Origin: JBCCMQ01 sp039026235
Lineage (GTDB): Bacteria; Pseudomonadota; Alphaproteobacteria; Rhodobacterales; Rhodobacteraceae
Assembly (NCBI GenBank): GCA_039026235.1
Contig: JBCCMQ010000001.1
Coordinates: 992,001 to 1,056,000 of the forward strand
Length of the DNA stretch: 64,000 bases
Reading direction: 5' to 3'
The notes under the pieces were generated by a model. The model saw only the letters and a program-made list of their open reading frames with translations. It was not told the origin of the DNA and made no database searches. The first letter of the stretch is position 1. Each line of letters starts with the position of its first letter. Of this stretch, positions 17,845 to 26,084 are shown piece after piece. Position numbers and translations under genes: made by a program.

Positions 17845-18685
17845 CTGCGCGTACCTCTTGACGTTGCTTGCCCAGGCCGTCGATCCAGACTTCCATGACA
17901 TCCCCGGCCTTCAAATAAACCGGCGTGGGCTTGATCCCCATGCCGACGCCCGGCGGTGTGCCGGTTGAGATCACATCGCCCGGATGAAGCGTGAACAGGG
18001 TGCTGAGATGGCTGATGATCTCAGCCACCGTGAAAATCATCGTGCGCGTGTTGCCCAGCTGCCGCCGCGTGCCATTGACGTGCAGTCCCATGTCCAGGGC
18101 CTGGGGGTCCGGCACCTCGTCCCGGGTCACCAGCCAGGGCCCGGTGGGCCCGAAGGTGTCGCAGGACTTGCCCTTGGTCCACTGCCCCGTCAGTTGGGTC
18201 TGATAGTAGCGTTCGCTCACATCATTGCAGACGCAGTAACCGGCCACATGGTTCAGCGCGTCCGCCTCGGACACGTATTTGGCGGCGGTCCCGATCACCA
18301 CGCCCAGCTCGACCTCCCAGTCGGTCTGGGTCGATCCGCGGGGAATGACCACATCGTCGTTTGGCCCGACAATGGCAGAGTTCGCCTTCATGAACAAAAT
18401 GGGATGCTCGGGGATATCCGCGCCGGTTTCCGCCGCGTGGTCGGAATAATTCAGCCCGATGCACATGAACTTCCCGAACCCTGCAACGCAGGGGCCCATC
18501 CTTGGGCTTCCCTCAACCGCGGGCAGGTCCGACGGATCCAGAGCCCGCAGCCTGTCCAGGGCCGCATCGCCCAGCGCGTCCGGTCCGATGTCATCGATCT
18601 GGCCACTCAGGTCACGCAATGTGCCGTTGGCATCCATCAGACCGGGACGTTCTTGTCCCGGCGGTCCGTAACGCAATAGTTTCAT
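17837..18685 (-). CDS. Fumarylacetoacetate hydrolase family protein (2,4-diketo-3-deoxy-acid hydrolase-like)
   Basis: The 282-residue protein belongs to the FAH family, with FMCIGLNYSDHAAETG, the metal-ligand motif VELGVVIG, GYCVCNDVSER and the C-terminal GDVISTGTPPGVGMG. Length and motifs match the FAH members that hydrolyse 2,4-diketo-3-deoxy-L-rhamnonate or -fuconate to pyruvate plus a hydroxyacid. The SDR two genes upstream is the kind of dehydrogenase that makes such diketo acids, which supports this role. AAGGA precedes the ATG. Exact substrate is inferred. Confidence 0.88.
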   Translation of the reverse strand: MKLLRYGPPGQERPGLMDANGTLRDLSGQIDDIGPDALGDAALDRLRALDPSDLPAVEGSPRMGPCVAGFGKFMCIGLNYSDHAAETGADIPEHPILFMKANSAIVGPNDDVVIPRGSTQTDWEVELGVVIGTAAKYVSEADALNHVAGYCVCNDVSERYYQTQLTGQWTKGKSCDTFGPTGPWLVTRDEVPDPQALDMGLHVNGTRRQLGNTRTMIFTVAEIISHLSTLFTLHPGDVISTGTPPGVGMGIKPTPVYLKAGDVMEVWIDGLGKQRQEVRADD

Positions 18686-18698
18686 GAAGCAATCCTTC

Positions 18699-20486
18699 TT
18701 AGTGGTTGTCGCGCGGCACGGATTTGCGCGCGATATCTCGGTACTGGTCGGCGCCGCGCAGCGTCATGCCTTCCGAGAAGGGACGCACGCGGTCGCGGAA
18801 AATTTCCTGCCAGGGCGTCTGGCTTTCGGGCGCCAGCGATGTGCCGTTCAAGCCGGCACGCCGCCCCTCCAGTTCCGCCTCGCTGATCAGGATATCGGCC
18901 GTGCAGGCGTTGAGATCAAAGCGCAGGCGATCGCCCGTCTGCACCAGACCCAGCCCGCCGCCATCGGCCGCCTCGGGCGAGGCATTCAGGATCGATGGCG
19001 ACCCCGATGTGCCCGACTGGCGCCCGTCGCCCACACAGGGCAAGGCGCGGATGCCGCGCTTCAGAAGATAGGCGGGCGGGCGCATGTTCACCACTTCGGC
19101 GCCGCCCGGATAGCCGATCGGACCGGCGCCGCGCATGATCAGGATGCAGTGTTCGTCGATCCCCAGGGCCGGATCATCGATCCGGGTGTGAAAATCCTCG
19201 GGGCCGTCAAAGACAACTGCCCGGCCCTCGAACGCATTCGGATCGTCGGGCGCGGACAGATAGCGTTCGCGAAACTCATCGCTGATCACGCTGGTCTTCA
19301 TGATCGCACTGTCGAAAAGATTGCCCTTGAGGTTGATGAAACCCGCATCCGCCACCATCGGCGTACTGACCGGCTTGATCACATCGCTATTGATCGACCG
19401 GACGTCGGCGCAATTGGCGCCCATGGTCTGGCCATTGGCGGTCACCACATCCGGATGGGGCAAAAGACCCGCCGCCATCAGCTCACCCACCACTGCCGGA
19501 ACACCGCCGGCGCGGTGGTAATCCTCGCCCAGATAGGCGCCGGCCGGCTGCAGGTTCACCAGCAGCGGCACCCGGTGGCCCAGTGACTGCCAGTCGTCAT
19601 TGTCCAAGGGCACGCCCAGATGGCGCGCCACCCCGTTCAGGTGAATGGGCGCGTTGGTCGACCCGCCAATCGCCGAATTGATCACAATAGCATTTTCAAA
19701 GGCCTCTCGGGTCATGATCTCGGACGGGCGCAGGTCTTCGCGCACCATATCGACAATGCGCCGGCCGGTTTCAAAGCTCATCTGGCCCCGCTCGCGGTAG
19801 GGCGCCGGGATCGCCGCCGATCCGGGCAACTGCATGCCCAGCGCTTCGGCAAGGCTGTTCATGGTCGTGGCCGTGCCCATGGTGTTGCAATAGCCCACCG
19901 ACGGCGTCGACGACGCAACCAGGTCCATAAAGCCGTCATCGTCGATCTCGCCAGCGGCGTGCAGCTCGCGCGCCTTCCAGACGATGGTGCCCGATCCGGT
20001 CCGCTCGCCCGCATGCCAGCCGTTCAGCATCGGACCCACGCTTAAAGCGATGGCCGGAATGTTCACCGTCGCCGCCGCCATCAGCAGCGCCGGCGTGGTC
20101 TTGTCGCAGCCGATCATCAGCACCACGCCGTCAATCGGATAGCCGTAAAGCGTCTCGACCAGGCTCAGATAGGCAAGGTTGCGGTCCAGGCTGGCCGTGG
20201 GCCGCTTGCCGGTTTCCTGGATCGGGTGCACCGGGATCTCCAGCGGCGTGCCACCAGCGTTGTAGATCCCGTCGCGCACCCGCTTGGCCAATTCGATGTG
20301 GTGGCGGTTGCAGGGGGACAGATCGCTGCCGGTCTGGGCGATCCCGATGATCGGCCGCCCGGATTGCAGTTCTTCACGGGTCAGGCCGTAGTTCAGATAG
20401 CGCTCGAGATAGAGCGCCGTCATCTCGCGGTTCGCGGGATTGTTGAACCATAGCTGCGAACGGAACTTCGGCGGTGCGTTGGTCAC
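18699..20486 (-). CDS. IlvD/Edd-family sugar-acid dehydratase (xylonate dehydratase type)
   Basis: An Fe-S-dependent aldonate dehydratase of 595 residues, about the size of Caulobacter-type D-xylonate dehydratase, with very similar blocks: GIAQTGSDLSPCNRHH, GCDKTTPA, GYCNTMGTATTMNSLAEALG, GGSTNAPIH and GDGRQSGTSGSPSILNASPEA. The Cys residues in SPCN, GCDKT and GYCNTMG are the expected cluster ligands. It converts an aldonate to a 2-keto-3-deoxy acid. GTG start at 20486 with GGAGAA upstream. As the SDR/FAH partners handle deoxy-hexonates in other organisms, the true substrate may be a pentonate or a deoxyhexonate. Confidence 0.92.
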   Translation of the reverse strand: MTNAPPKFRSQLWFNNPANREMTALYLERYLNYGLTREELQSGRPIIGIAQTGSDLSPCNRHHIELAKRVRDGIYNAGGTPLEIPVHPIQETGKRPTASLDRNLAYLSLVETLYGYPIDGVVLMIGCDKTTPALLMAAATVNIPAIALSVGPMLNGWHAGERTGSGTIVWKARELHAAGEIDDDGFMDLVASSTPSVGYCNTMGTATTMNSLAEALGMQLPGSAAIPAPYRERGQMSFETGRRIVDMVREDLRPSEIMTREAFENAIVINSAIGGSTNAPIHLNGVARHLGVPLDNDDWQSLGHRVPLLVNLQPAGAYLGEDYHRAGGVPAVVGELMAAGLLPHPDVVTANGQTMGANCADVRSINSDVIKPVSTPMVADAGFINLKGNLFDSAIMKTSVISDEFRERYLSAPDDPNAFEGRAVVFDGPEDFHTRIDDPALGIDEHCILIMRGAGPIGYPGGAEVVNMRPPAYLLKRGIRALPCVGDGRQSGTSGSPSILNASPEAADGGGLGLVQTGDRLRFDLNACTADILISEAELEGRRAGLNGTSLAPESQTPWQEIFRDRVRPFSEGMTLRGADQYRDIARKSVPRDNH

Positions 20487-20515
20487 GATTGTTCTCCTGC
20501 GATTGCCGAACCGGC

Positions 20516-21253
20516 CTAACCCGACCAGCCGCCATCGATGACATGGGTCTGGCCGGTGGTAAAGGCGCTCTCGTCGGACGCCAGATAGACCGCCAAGGCC
20601 GCGATTTCTTCAGGTTTGCCAATGCGTTGCATTTTCTGACGGGCGATAAAGGCGACCATGGCGGCCTCATAGTCACCCGTGGCCCGAAGGCGGTCGTGCA
20701 AGGACGGGCTGTCAACGGTGCCGGGACAGATCGCATTGCAGCGGATGCCGTTTGTGATGTAATCGGCCGCGACCGATTTGGTTAGGCCGATGACCGCCGC
20801 CTTGGTGGTGCCATAGATGAACCGGTCCGGGGCGCCAATGATCGACGAGGCGGCCGAGGACATGTTGATGATCGATCCGCCGCCCCGCTCCAGCATGCCC
20901 GGCAAAGCGGCGCGAACGGTCCGGTACATTGATCGGACATTCAGATCGAAGGCGAATTCCCACTCGTCATCCGTCGCGTCGAGAATCGTTCCGCTGTGCA
21001 CAAACCCGGCGCAGTTGAACAGGACATCCGGCGCCGCCCGGGCGATTCCCTCGGCCACGGATGCAGCGTCGCGCACGTCCAGAACGAAGGCCTGAATGCC
21101 GCCCTCCGCCTCGGCGGCAAGGCTCTCCAGTGCCTCTGCATTGACGTCCGTTGCAAAGACTTCCGCCCCTTCGCGGGACATTGCCAGCGCCGTTGAGCGC
21201 CCGATTCCCTGTCCGGCGGCAGTCACCAGTGCGCGCTTTCCCTGTAGACGCAT
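20516..21253 (-). CDS. SDR dehydrogenase, DHRS6 / 2-keto-3-deoxy-L-fuconate dehydrogenase-like
   Basis: A classical short-chain dehydrogenase of 245 residues. It has the coenzyme motif TAAGQGIG, NMSSAASS, the catalytic YGTTKAA (Tyr and Lys present), SVAADYITNGIRCN and the C-terminal VIDGGWSG. The blocks LFNCAGFVHSGTILD and CPGTVDSPSLHDR are typical of the DHRS6-like group, which includes bacterial 2-keto-3-deoxy-L-fuconate dehydrogenases. It is the first gene of the minus-strand sugar-acid operon, with GGGAGG before the ATG. The 110-base gap to the divergent 21364 gene should hold the promoters. Confidence 0.9.
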   Translation of the reverse strand: MRLQGKRALVTAAGQGIGRSTALAMSREGAEVFATDVNAEALESLAAEAEGGIQAFVLDVRDAASVAEGIARAAPDVLFNCAGFVHSGTILDATDDEWEFAFDLNVRSMYRTVRAALPGMLERGGGSIINMSSAASSIIGAPDRFIYGTTKAAVIGLTKSVAADYITNGIRCNAICPGTVDSPSLHDRLRATGDYEAAMVAFIARQKMQRIGKPEEIAALAVYLASDESAFTTGQTHVIDGGWSG

Positions 21254-21363
21254 TTCAAACCTCCCTCGGGCAAATTCAGCAGCCTCTCTTTGCGGGACTA
21301 GTCGAAAGGCCAGCGAAATTCTAGGGTCCCCGCTGAGAAGGAAATCAGCGCTGGGACGTCTTC

Positions 21364-22257
21364 ATGGAAAATCCGAACATTGCATTCTTGGGAATCGGGC
21401 TGATGGGGGAACCCATGGCACGGAACCTGCTAAAGGCCGGGTTTTCGGTCACTGCCTGGAACCGCACGGCCGCCAAAGCGGCCACTCTGACGGGTGACGG
21501 CGCCCGCATCGCCGGGACCCCGGCCGAGGCGGTGGCGGGCGCCGATATCGTCATCAGCATGCTGGCTGACGGGCCCACCACGGCGGGCCTTCAGGCCGAC
21601 CCGGCGCTGCGCGAGGCACTGCCTTCCGGTACGCTCTGGATCGAGATGTCTTCGGTCAAACCCGATGAGGCGCGCACCCAGGCCGCCGATCTCTCAGGGT
21701 TGGGCGTGGCCCATCTCGATGCACCGGTCTCGGGCGGCACGCGCGGCGCGGAAAGTGCTGGCCTTGCGATCATGGTCGGCGGCGCGCGGGCGGATTTCGA
21801 CCGCGCCAAACCGGTCTTCGATGCCATGGGGCGTCCGGTTCTGGTGGGCCCTTCGGGCGCCGGGCAATTGTCGAAACTGGCCAATCAGGCGATCGTGGCC
21901 GTGACCATCGGCGCCGTCGCCGAAGCGACGCTTCTGGCGCAAAAGGGCGGCGCCGATCCGGCGGCGCTGCGCCAGGCGCTGAAGGGCGGCTTTGCCGACA
22001 GCGTCATCCTTCAACAGCACGGAGAACGGATGAGCACCGACAATTTCGCCCCGGGCGGTCTGACCAAATTTCAGCTGAAGGACCTCGAAAACGTACTCAG
22101 CGAAGCGGGTGCCGCCGGGCTTGGCCTGCCGCTGGTCCAGCAGGTCCGCGACCGCTTCGCCCATCTCTGCCATGAAATGGACGGCGGCGATCTGGATCAC
22201 TCGGCGCTTTATCTTGAGCTGAAGGCCCGAAACGGACTGGAAGGAACAGGCCAATGA
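21364..22257 (+). CDS. Beta-hydroxyacid dehydrogenase (HIBADH/GarR family)
   Basis: An NAD(P)-dependent oxidoreductase of 297 residues from the 3-hydroxyisobutyrate/tartronate semialdehyde reductase family. The N-terminal FLGIGLMGEPMARNLLKAG is the coenzyme motif, DAPVSGGTRGAESAGL is the family signature, and the catalytic Lys lies in GAGQLSKLANQ. Its stop overlaps the start of the DenD-like gene, and both are divergent from the sugar-acid operon. A role in reducing a semialdehyde from sugar-acid breakdown is likely; the exact substrate is unknown. Confidence 0.9.
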   Translation: MENPNIAFLGIGLMGEPMARNLLKAGFSVTAWNRTAAKAATLTGDGARIAGTPAEAVAGADIVISMLADGPTTAGLQADPALREALPSGTLWIEMSSVKPDEARTQAADLSGLGVAHLDAPVSGGTRGAESAGLAIMVGGARADFDRAKPVFDAMGRPVLVGPSGAGQLSKLANQAIVAVTIGAVAEATLLAQKGGADPAALRQALKGGFADSVILQQHGERMSTDNFAPGGLTKFQLKDLENVLSEAGAAGLGLPLVQQVRDRFAHLCHEMDGGDLDHSALYLELKARNGLEGTGQ

Positions 22258-23231
22258 CCAGCGCACTGATCATCGGCGGCGGCGGCATGGTTGGCCAGAA
22301 GCTCGCCGGAAAAATCGCCGCCGAAGGGTTGGGATCTGACCAAAACGTGGACGTGACGCTGTTCGACATGGGCTTTCCCGAGGCGGGGGCGCCAGCCAAG
22401 TCTCGCGTCACCGGCAACTTGACCGACGCCTCCAGCTATGCGGCCCTGGTGGCCGCGCGGCCGGACTATGTGTTTTTTCTGGCGGCGATCGTCTCGGGCG
22501 AAGCCGAAACCGACTTCGATCTGGGTTGGCAGACCAACATGCGGGCGTTCTGGGATTTCCTCGAAGCCCTGCGGGCGGAACACACCGCCACCAGTGGGGC
22601 CTATGTGCCGCGCGTGGTCTTCACCTCGTCCATCGCCGTCTTCGGCGCCCCCTACCCGGACAAGATCGACGACATGTTTCCCACCATGCCGCTGACGTCC
22701 TACGGCGCCCAGAAGGCAGCGAGCGAACTGATGCTGGCCGACTTCAGCCGCAAGGGTTTCGTCGACGGTATTTCGATCCGCCTGCCCACCATCTGCGTGC
22801 GGCCGGGTAAGCCAAACAAGGCGGCATCGTCGTTCTTCTCGGGCATTATCCGCGAACCGCTGAACGGTCAGCAAGCGATTCTGCCGGTGTCGGACGATGT
22901 GCGCCACTGGCACGCGTCGCCCCGTTCGGCGGCAGGCTTTCTGACCCATGCGGCAACGCTCGATCTGGCACCTCTGGGTGTGCGCCGGGCGCTGAACATG
23001 CCCGGAGTAAGCTGCACCGTTGCCGAACAAATCGAAGCGCTGCGCACGGTTGCGGGGTCCGATGCCGTGGCGCTGATCCGGCCTGAACCCGACCCGGCGA
23101 TCATCAAGATCGTGGCGGGCTGGCCGCGAAATTTTGCACCCGAACGCGCGATGTCGCTGGGCTTTCACGCGGAACCGGATTTTGAAAGCATCATCCGCGT
23201 CTATGTCGAAGAGGACCTCGTCCCACGCTAA
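22254..23231 (+). CDS. denD: D-erythronate dehydrogenase-like NAD-dependent epimerase/dehydratase family protein
   Basis: An extended-SDR protein of 325 residues. It has GGGGMVGQKLAGKI, the active-site SYGAQKAASELMLADF (Tyr and Lys present), and the DenD-like blocks ISIRLPTICVRPGKPNKAASSFFSGIIREPL and PRNFAPERAMSLGF. DenD oxidises D-erythronate to 2-keto-D-erythronate in the four-carbon acid sugar pathway. The other known parts of that route (a DUF1537/OtnK kinase and an OtnC aldolase) are not in the window, so the role could differ. ATGA overlap with the upstream gene; its end overlaps the end of the convergent GntR gene by four bases. Confidence 0.85.
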   Translation: MTSALIIGGGGMVGQKLAGKIAAEGLGSDQNVDVTLFDMGFPEAGAPAKSRVTGNLTDASSYAALVAARPDYVFFLAAIVSGEAETDFDLGWQTNMRAFWDFLEALRAEHTATSGAYVPRVVFTSSIAVFGAPYPDKIDDMFPTMPLTSYGAQKAASELMLADFSRKGFVDGISIRLPTICVRPGKPNKAASSFFSGIIREPLNGQQAILPVSDDVRHWHASPRSAAGFLTHAATLDLAPLGVRRALNMPGVSCTVAEQIEALRTVAGSDAVALIRPEPDPAIIKIVAGWPRNFAPERAMSLGFHAEPDFESIIRVYVEEDLVPR

Positions 23232-23872
23232 AGGTTGCGTTTCAGGTGGTCATAGATCGCCTGGTGACAGGCCGCTTGGTCGCGGGCAAGCGCGGCATCG
23301 ACGATGCTTTGATGTTCGTCGATGATGCTGCGGAAGTAATCGGTGGCAAAGTCACGGTCCGAGTTGACGAACTGCTGGCGGAACTGGACGTAGATATTGC
23401 CGTAGGTGTCGCGCAGGATCGACGATCCGCAGGCCGCGATCAGCGCCTGGTGAAACGCAAGCTCCGCATCCGACCAAAGCAAGAGATCATTGCCTGTCAT
23501 CGCGTGGCGCACGATGCGGGTCTCGATATGGCTCAGCTTGTGGTGGGCGGCTGTGAGGTTGGCCTCCCATTCGGTGGTGCCCTGAAGGATCGACAGCCGC
23601 GCGCCCTCTTGCTCCAGCAGGATCCGGAACCGCGTAACATCCCGTCGGTGTTCGGGCGAATTCGCCCGGGCGCGAAACCCGCGCTGCATCTCGAATTCAA
23701 CCAGCCCGACCTTTGACAGGCGCAACAGCACATCGCGTACGGTGTTGGCCGAACATCCGTATTCGCCCTGCAGCATGGCGGGCTTGATCTTCTCTCCGGG
23801 TTTAAAGCCGGCTGTCACCAATTTGCGCTGCAAATCGGCGTACATGTCGTCGGTATCTGTCTTGGTCGCCAT
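23228..23872 (-). CDS. GntR-family transcriptional regulator (FadR/FCD subfamily)
   Basis: A 214-residue regulator with an N-terminal winged helix (YADLQRKLVTAGFKPGEKI, YGCSANTVRDVLLRLSKVGLVEF) and a C-terminal helical FCD domain (residues about 90-210). The FCD domain has Asp/His residues (ELAFHQALIAACGS, HQSIVDAALARDQAACHQAI) that usually bind a metal and an organic acid. It is divergent from the TRAP operon at 24056 and convergent with denD, so it probably controls the TRAP array and perhaps the sugar-acid genes. Typical ligands are small carboxylates. Confidence 0.9.
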   Translation of the reverse strand: MATKTDTDDMYADLQRKLVTAGFKPGEKIKPAMLQGEYGCSANTVRDVLLRLSKVGLVEFEMQRGFRARANSPEHRRDVTRFRILLEQEGARLSILQGTTEWEANLTAAHHKLSHIETRIVRHAMTGNDLLLWSDAELAFHQALIAACGSSILRDTYGNIYVQFRQQFVNSDRDFATDYFRSIIDEHQSIVDAALARDQAACHQAIYDHLKRNL

Positions 23873-23897
23873 CGTCTTCCGCCGTTAAAGCTAGCAG

Positions 23898-23932
23898 ATA
23901 ATTTTGCACAGCGGAAGAAATTTCAAAATTAT
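23898..23932. promoter_or_regulatory. Inverted repeat between GntR gene and TRAP operon (candidate operator)
   Basis: ATAATTTTG (23898-23906) is repeated exactly as its reverse complement CAAAATTAT (23924-23932), with a 17-base spacer. It lies 26 bases from the GntR start and just upstream of the -35 box of the TRAP promoter. Binding by the adjacent GntR protein is the simple inference. GntR sites usually have shorter spacing, so the arms may be parts of two sites. Confidence 0.45.
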
Positions 23933-23952
23933 TGATTTTTCTTAAGTTTCTG

Positions 23953-23980
23953 TTGACGCGGGCAGGACCACTGCTAGGCT
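23953..23980 (+). promoter_or_regulatory. Candidate sigma-70 promoter of the TRAP operon
   Basis: TTGACG (23953-23958) and TAGGCT (23975-23980) are separated by 16 bases, and TG one base before the -10 box makes an extended -10. A strong ribosome site (GGGAGGAA) follows before the ATG at 24056. This is the only promoter I can place for the 24056-38944 array. Confidence 0.6.
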
Positions 23981-24055
23981 GAAGCTGCTTTTGCCGAGAG
24001 AACGGCCACAAAAGGCCGCGCCCGGCGCTCACCAGTTTATACCGGGAGGAATCCA

Positions 24056-25075
24056 ATGAAGTTCACCAAGATTGCGGCCGCTGCTGTTGGCGCCGCTGCG
24101 CTTCTTGCAGGTCATGCCGCAAGCGCGCAGAGCACCACGCTCCGCATCCAGACCCACTATGCGCCGGAAACCGTGTCCGGCAAGCTGGCGGCCCAGTACG
24201 TCGACGACATCCAGGCTATGTCGAACGGCGAAATCCAGGTTGAGATGTTCTATTCATCATCGGTCGTGAAGTCGGTCGAAACCTTTGATGCTGCCGCGAC
24301 AGGCATTCTGGACTGCGACTTTACCGGCTCGGGCTATGCGGTCGGCAAGAACTCGGCCTTCCAGTTCGTGGCCGACATCATGGGCGGCTACTCCACTCCG
24401 TACCAGCAGCTCAGCTGGCTCTACTTCGGTGGCGGGCTTGAAGCTGCAAAGCCGCTCTACAACCAGTACGGCATGGAGCTGATCGGCTGGTGGGTCTACG
24501 GTCAGGAAAGCTTTGCATCCTCGAAGCCGATCTCGAAGATCGACGACTTCAAGGACTGGAAATTCCGTTCGCCCCCGGGAATGGAAACCAAGATCTTCGA
24601 AAAACTCGGCGCATCGCCGATCGTGATGGACTTCACCGAGATCTTCACCGCCCTTGAAACCGGCATCATTGACGGCGCCGACGCCTCGGGCATCGCCAAC
24701 AACGTGGGCCTTGGCCTTTACGACATCGTCAAGCACGCCAACTTCCCGGGCTTCCACTCAATGCCGTCCGACCATTTGGCCTGCAACAAGGCGGTGTTTG
24801 ACGACATGCCTGACCACCACAAGCGTATCATGCAGGTGGCCATGGAAGCCCTGGCGCTGCGCACGGCTCTGACCTTCGAGAAGGCCAATGCCGAAGCGGT
24901 GGCCATGCTCAAGGACCAGGGTGTCACGATCCACGAATGGTCGACCGAAGAGCTGCAGAAGTTCCGTGATGTGGCCCAGTCGGTCTGGCCCGAGTTTGCC
25001 GATACCCCGGAAGCCAAGGCTCTGGTGGCAAGCCATCTGGAATACCTCGGCCAGCTCGGCTTGGTCTCCAACTGA
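24056..25075 (+). CDS. TRAP transporter substrate-binding protein, DctP type
   Basis: This is the periplasmic solute receptor of a tripartite ATP-independent transporter, 339 residues, with signal peptide (AAAVGAAALLAGHAASAQ). The DctP fold is shown by TLRIQTHYAPETVSGK, the ligand Arg in KFRSPPGMETKIF and GASPIVMDFTEIFTALETGIIDGAD. The Arg binds the carboxylate of the ligand, so an organic acid is expected. It opens the array under a predicted promoter and is followed by a stable hairpin before the permease genes. Confidence 0.94.
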   Translation: MKFTKIAAAAVGAAALLAGHAASAQSTTLRIQTHYAPETVSGKLAAQYVDDIQAMSNGEIQVEMFYSSSVVKSVETFDAAATGILDCDFTGSGYAVGKNSAFQFVADIMGGYSTPYQQLSWLYFGGGLEAAKPLYNQYGMELIGWWVYGQESFASSKPISKIDDFKDWKFRSPPGMETKIFEKLGASPIVMDFTEIFTALETGIIDGADASGIANNVGLGLYDIVKHANFPGFHSMPSDHLACNKAVFDDMPDHHKRIMQVAMEALALRTALTFEKANAEAVAMLKDQGVTIHEWSTEELQKFRDVAQSVWPEFADTPEAKALVASHLEYLGQLGLVSN

Positions 25076-25089
25076 TCTGACCTAAGACC

Positions 25090-25117
25090 GCACGCCGCCC
25101 CCACCCGGGCGGCGTGC
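25090..25117 (+). terminator. Hairpin after the TRAP binding-protein gene
   Basis: A perfect 11-bp stem (GCACGCCGCCC / GGGCGGCGTGC) with a six-base loop starts 15 bases after the DctP stop. No T-run follows, so it is more likely an mRNA-stabilising or attenuating hairpin than a full terminator. It would favour receptor synthesis over the membrane subunits. Confidence 0.6.
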
Positions 25118-25157
25118 CACCAATCACCGGCACGGAACGCTTGGGGAGGGCGCAGCC

Positions 25158-26084
25158 ATGTCATCTGAGGCCACCCCGCAAGCGGAAGACACCAGCTCCG
25201 GCCGCCTGATCGAGTGGATTATTCCACTGCTTTTCGTGGCAAACGCAGCCTGGCTGGTCTGGCACTTTCCGGCATTCACGCTCGAATTCTATCCGCCCCA
25301 AGGGCAGTCGCAGTTCGAACAGCTTGCCGCGCTTTACAAACGCCGCGACGTTACGCCGGACATGGCGCCGCTGTTCGGAGGTTTTGCCGATCCCATAGAC
25401 TGGTTCGCCATCATTCTGGCCCCGATCCTGTTTCTCGCAGGCGTCTTCACGGTCCGCCGGGCCAACATGGAATTTGCCCGCTGGCGACCGATCGACAAAT
25501 TCTCGGTCTTCATGGGACGCATCACCATGATGCTGATCGTCGTTCTGGTCTGTGTCATGCTGTATGAGGTCTTCGTGCGCTATGTGCTTGAGGCGCCAAC
25601 CCTTTGGGCCAACGAGCTGTCGCTTTGGCTGGCAGGCTTCGTGTTCCTCGGCGCAGGGCTTTATGCCATGCAACAGCGCAGCCACATCCGCATTTTCCTG
25701 CTTTATGACGTCTGCCCGCGCTGGCTGCAGCGCACCTTCGATACAATCTCAACCTCCCTGATCGTGGTCTTCGCCGTCGCCCTCGTCTTTGGCGGATACG
25801 GCGAAGCCCTGGACAAGCTCTGGCGCTGGGAAACCTTCGGCACGGCCTTCGACCCGCCGATCCCCGCCACCATCAAACCCACGGTTCTGGTGATCGTCTC
25901 GCTCGTGGCCCTTCAGGCGGTGATCAACCTGATCTCGGACTGGAGCCTGGAACCGGTGAAGCACAGCGCCGCCGACGACATCGATGAAGAAGAACTCGAC
26001 CGGCTGCGGGCCAGCGTCGGTGAAGAGGGCGTGGGCGACCGCGATGTGACCCGCGGGTCGATCCAAGGCGAGGACTACCGGTAA
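25158..26084 (+). CDS. TRAP transporter small permease, DctQ type (long form)
   Basis: This is the small membrane subunit of the TRAP transporter, 308 residues against the usual 160-200. The core DctQ block contains LYEVFVRYVLEAPTLWANELSL and QQRSHIRIFLLYD. The extra N-terminal part (residues 1-125) has two additional hydrophobic segments (IPLLFVANAAWLVW and WFAIILAPILFLAGVF), and a polar C-terminal tail follows the last segment. GGGGAGGG precedes the ATG. The stop overlaps the start of the large permease (TAATG). Confidence 0.9.
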   Translation: MSSEATPQAEDTSSGRLIEWIIPLLFVANAAWLVWHFPAFTLEFYPPQGQSQFEQLAALYKRRDVTPDMAPLFGGFADPIDWFAIILAPILFLAGVFTVRRANMEFARWRPIDKFSVFMGRITMMLIVVLVCVMLYEVFVRYVLEAPTLWANELSLWLAGFVFLGAGLYAMQQRSHIRIFLLYDVCPRWLQRTFDTISTSLIVVFAVALVFGGYGEALDKLWRWETFGTAFDPPIPATIKPTVLVIVSLVALQAVINLISDWSLEPVKHSAADDIDEEELDRLRASVGEEGVGDRDVTRGSIQGEDYR

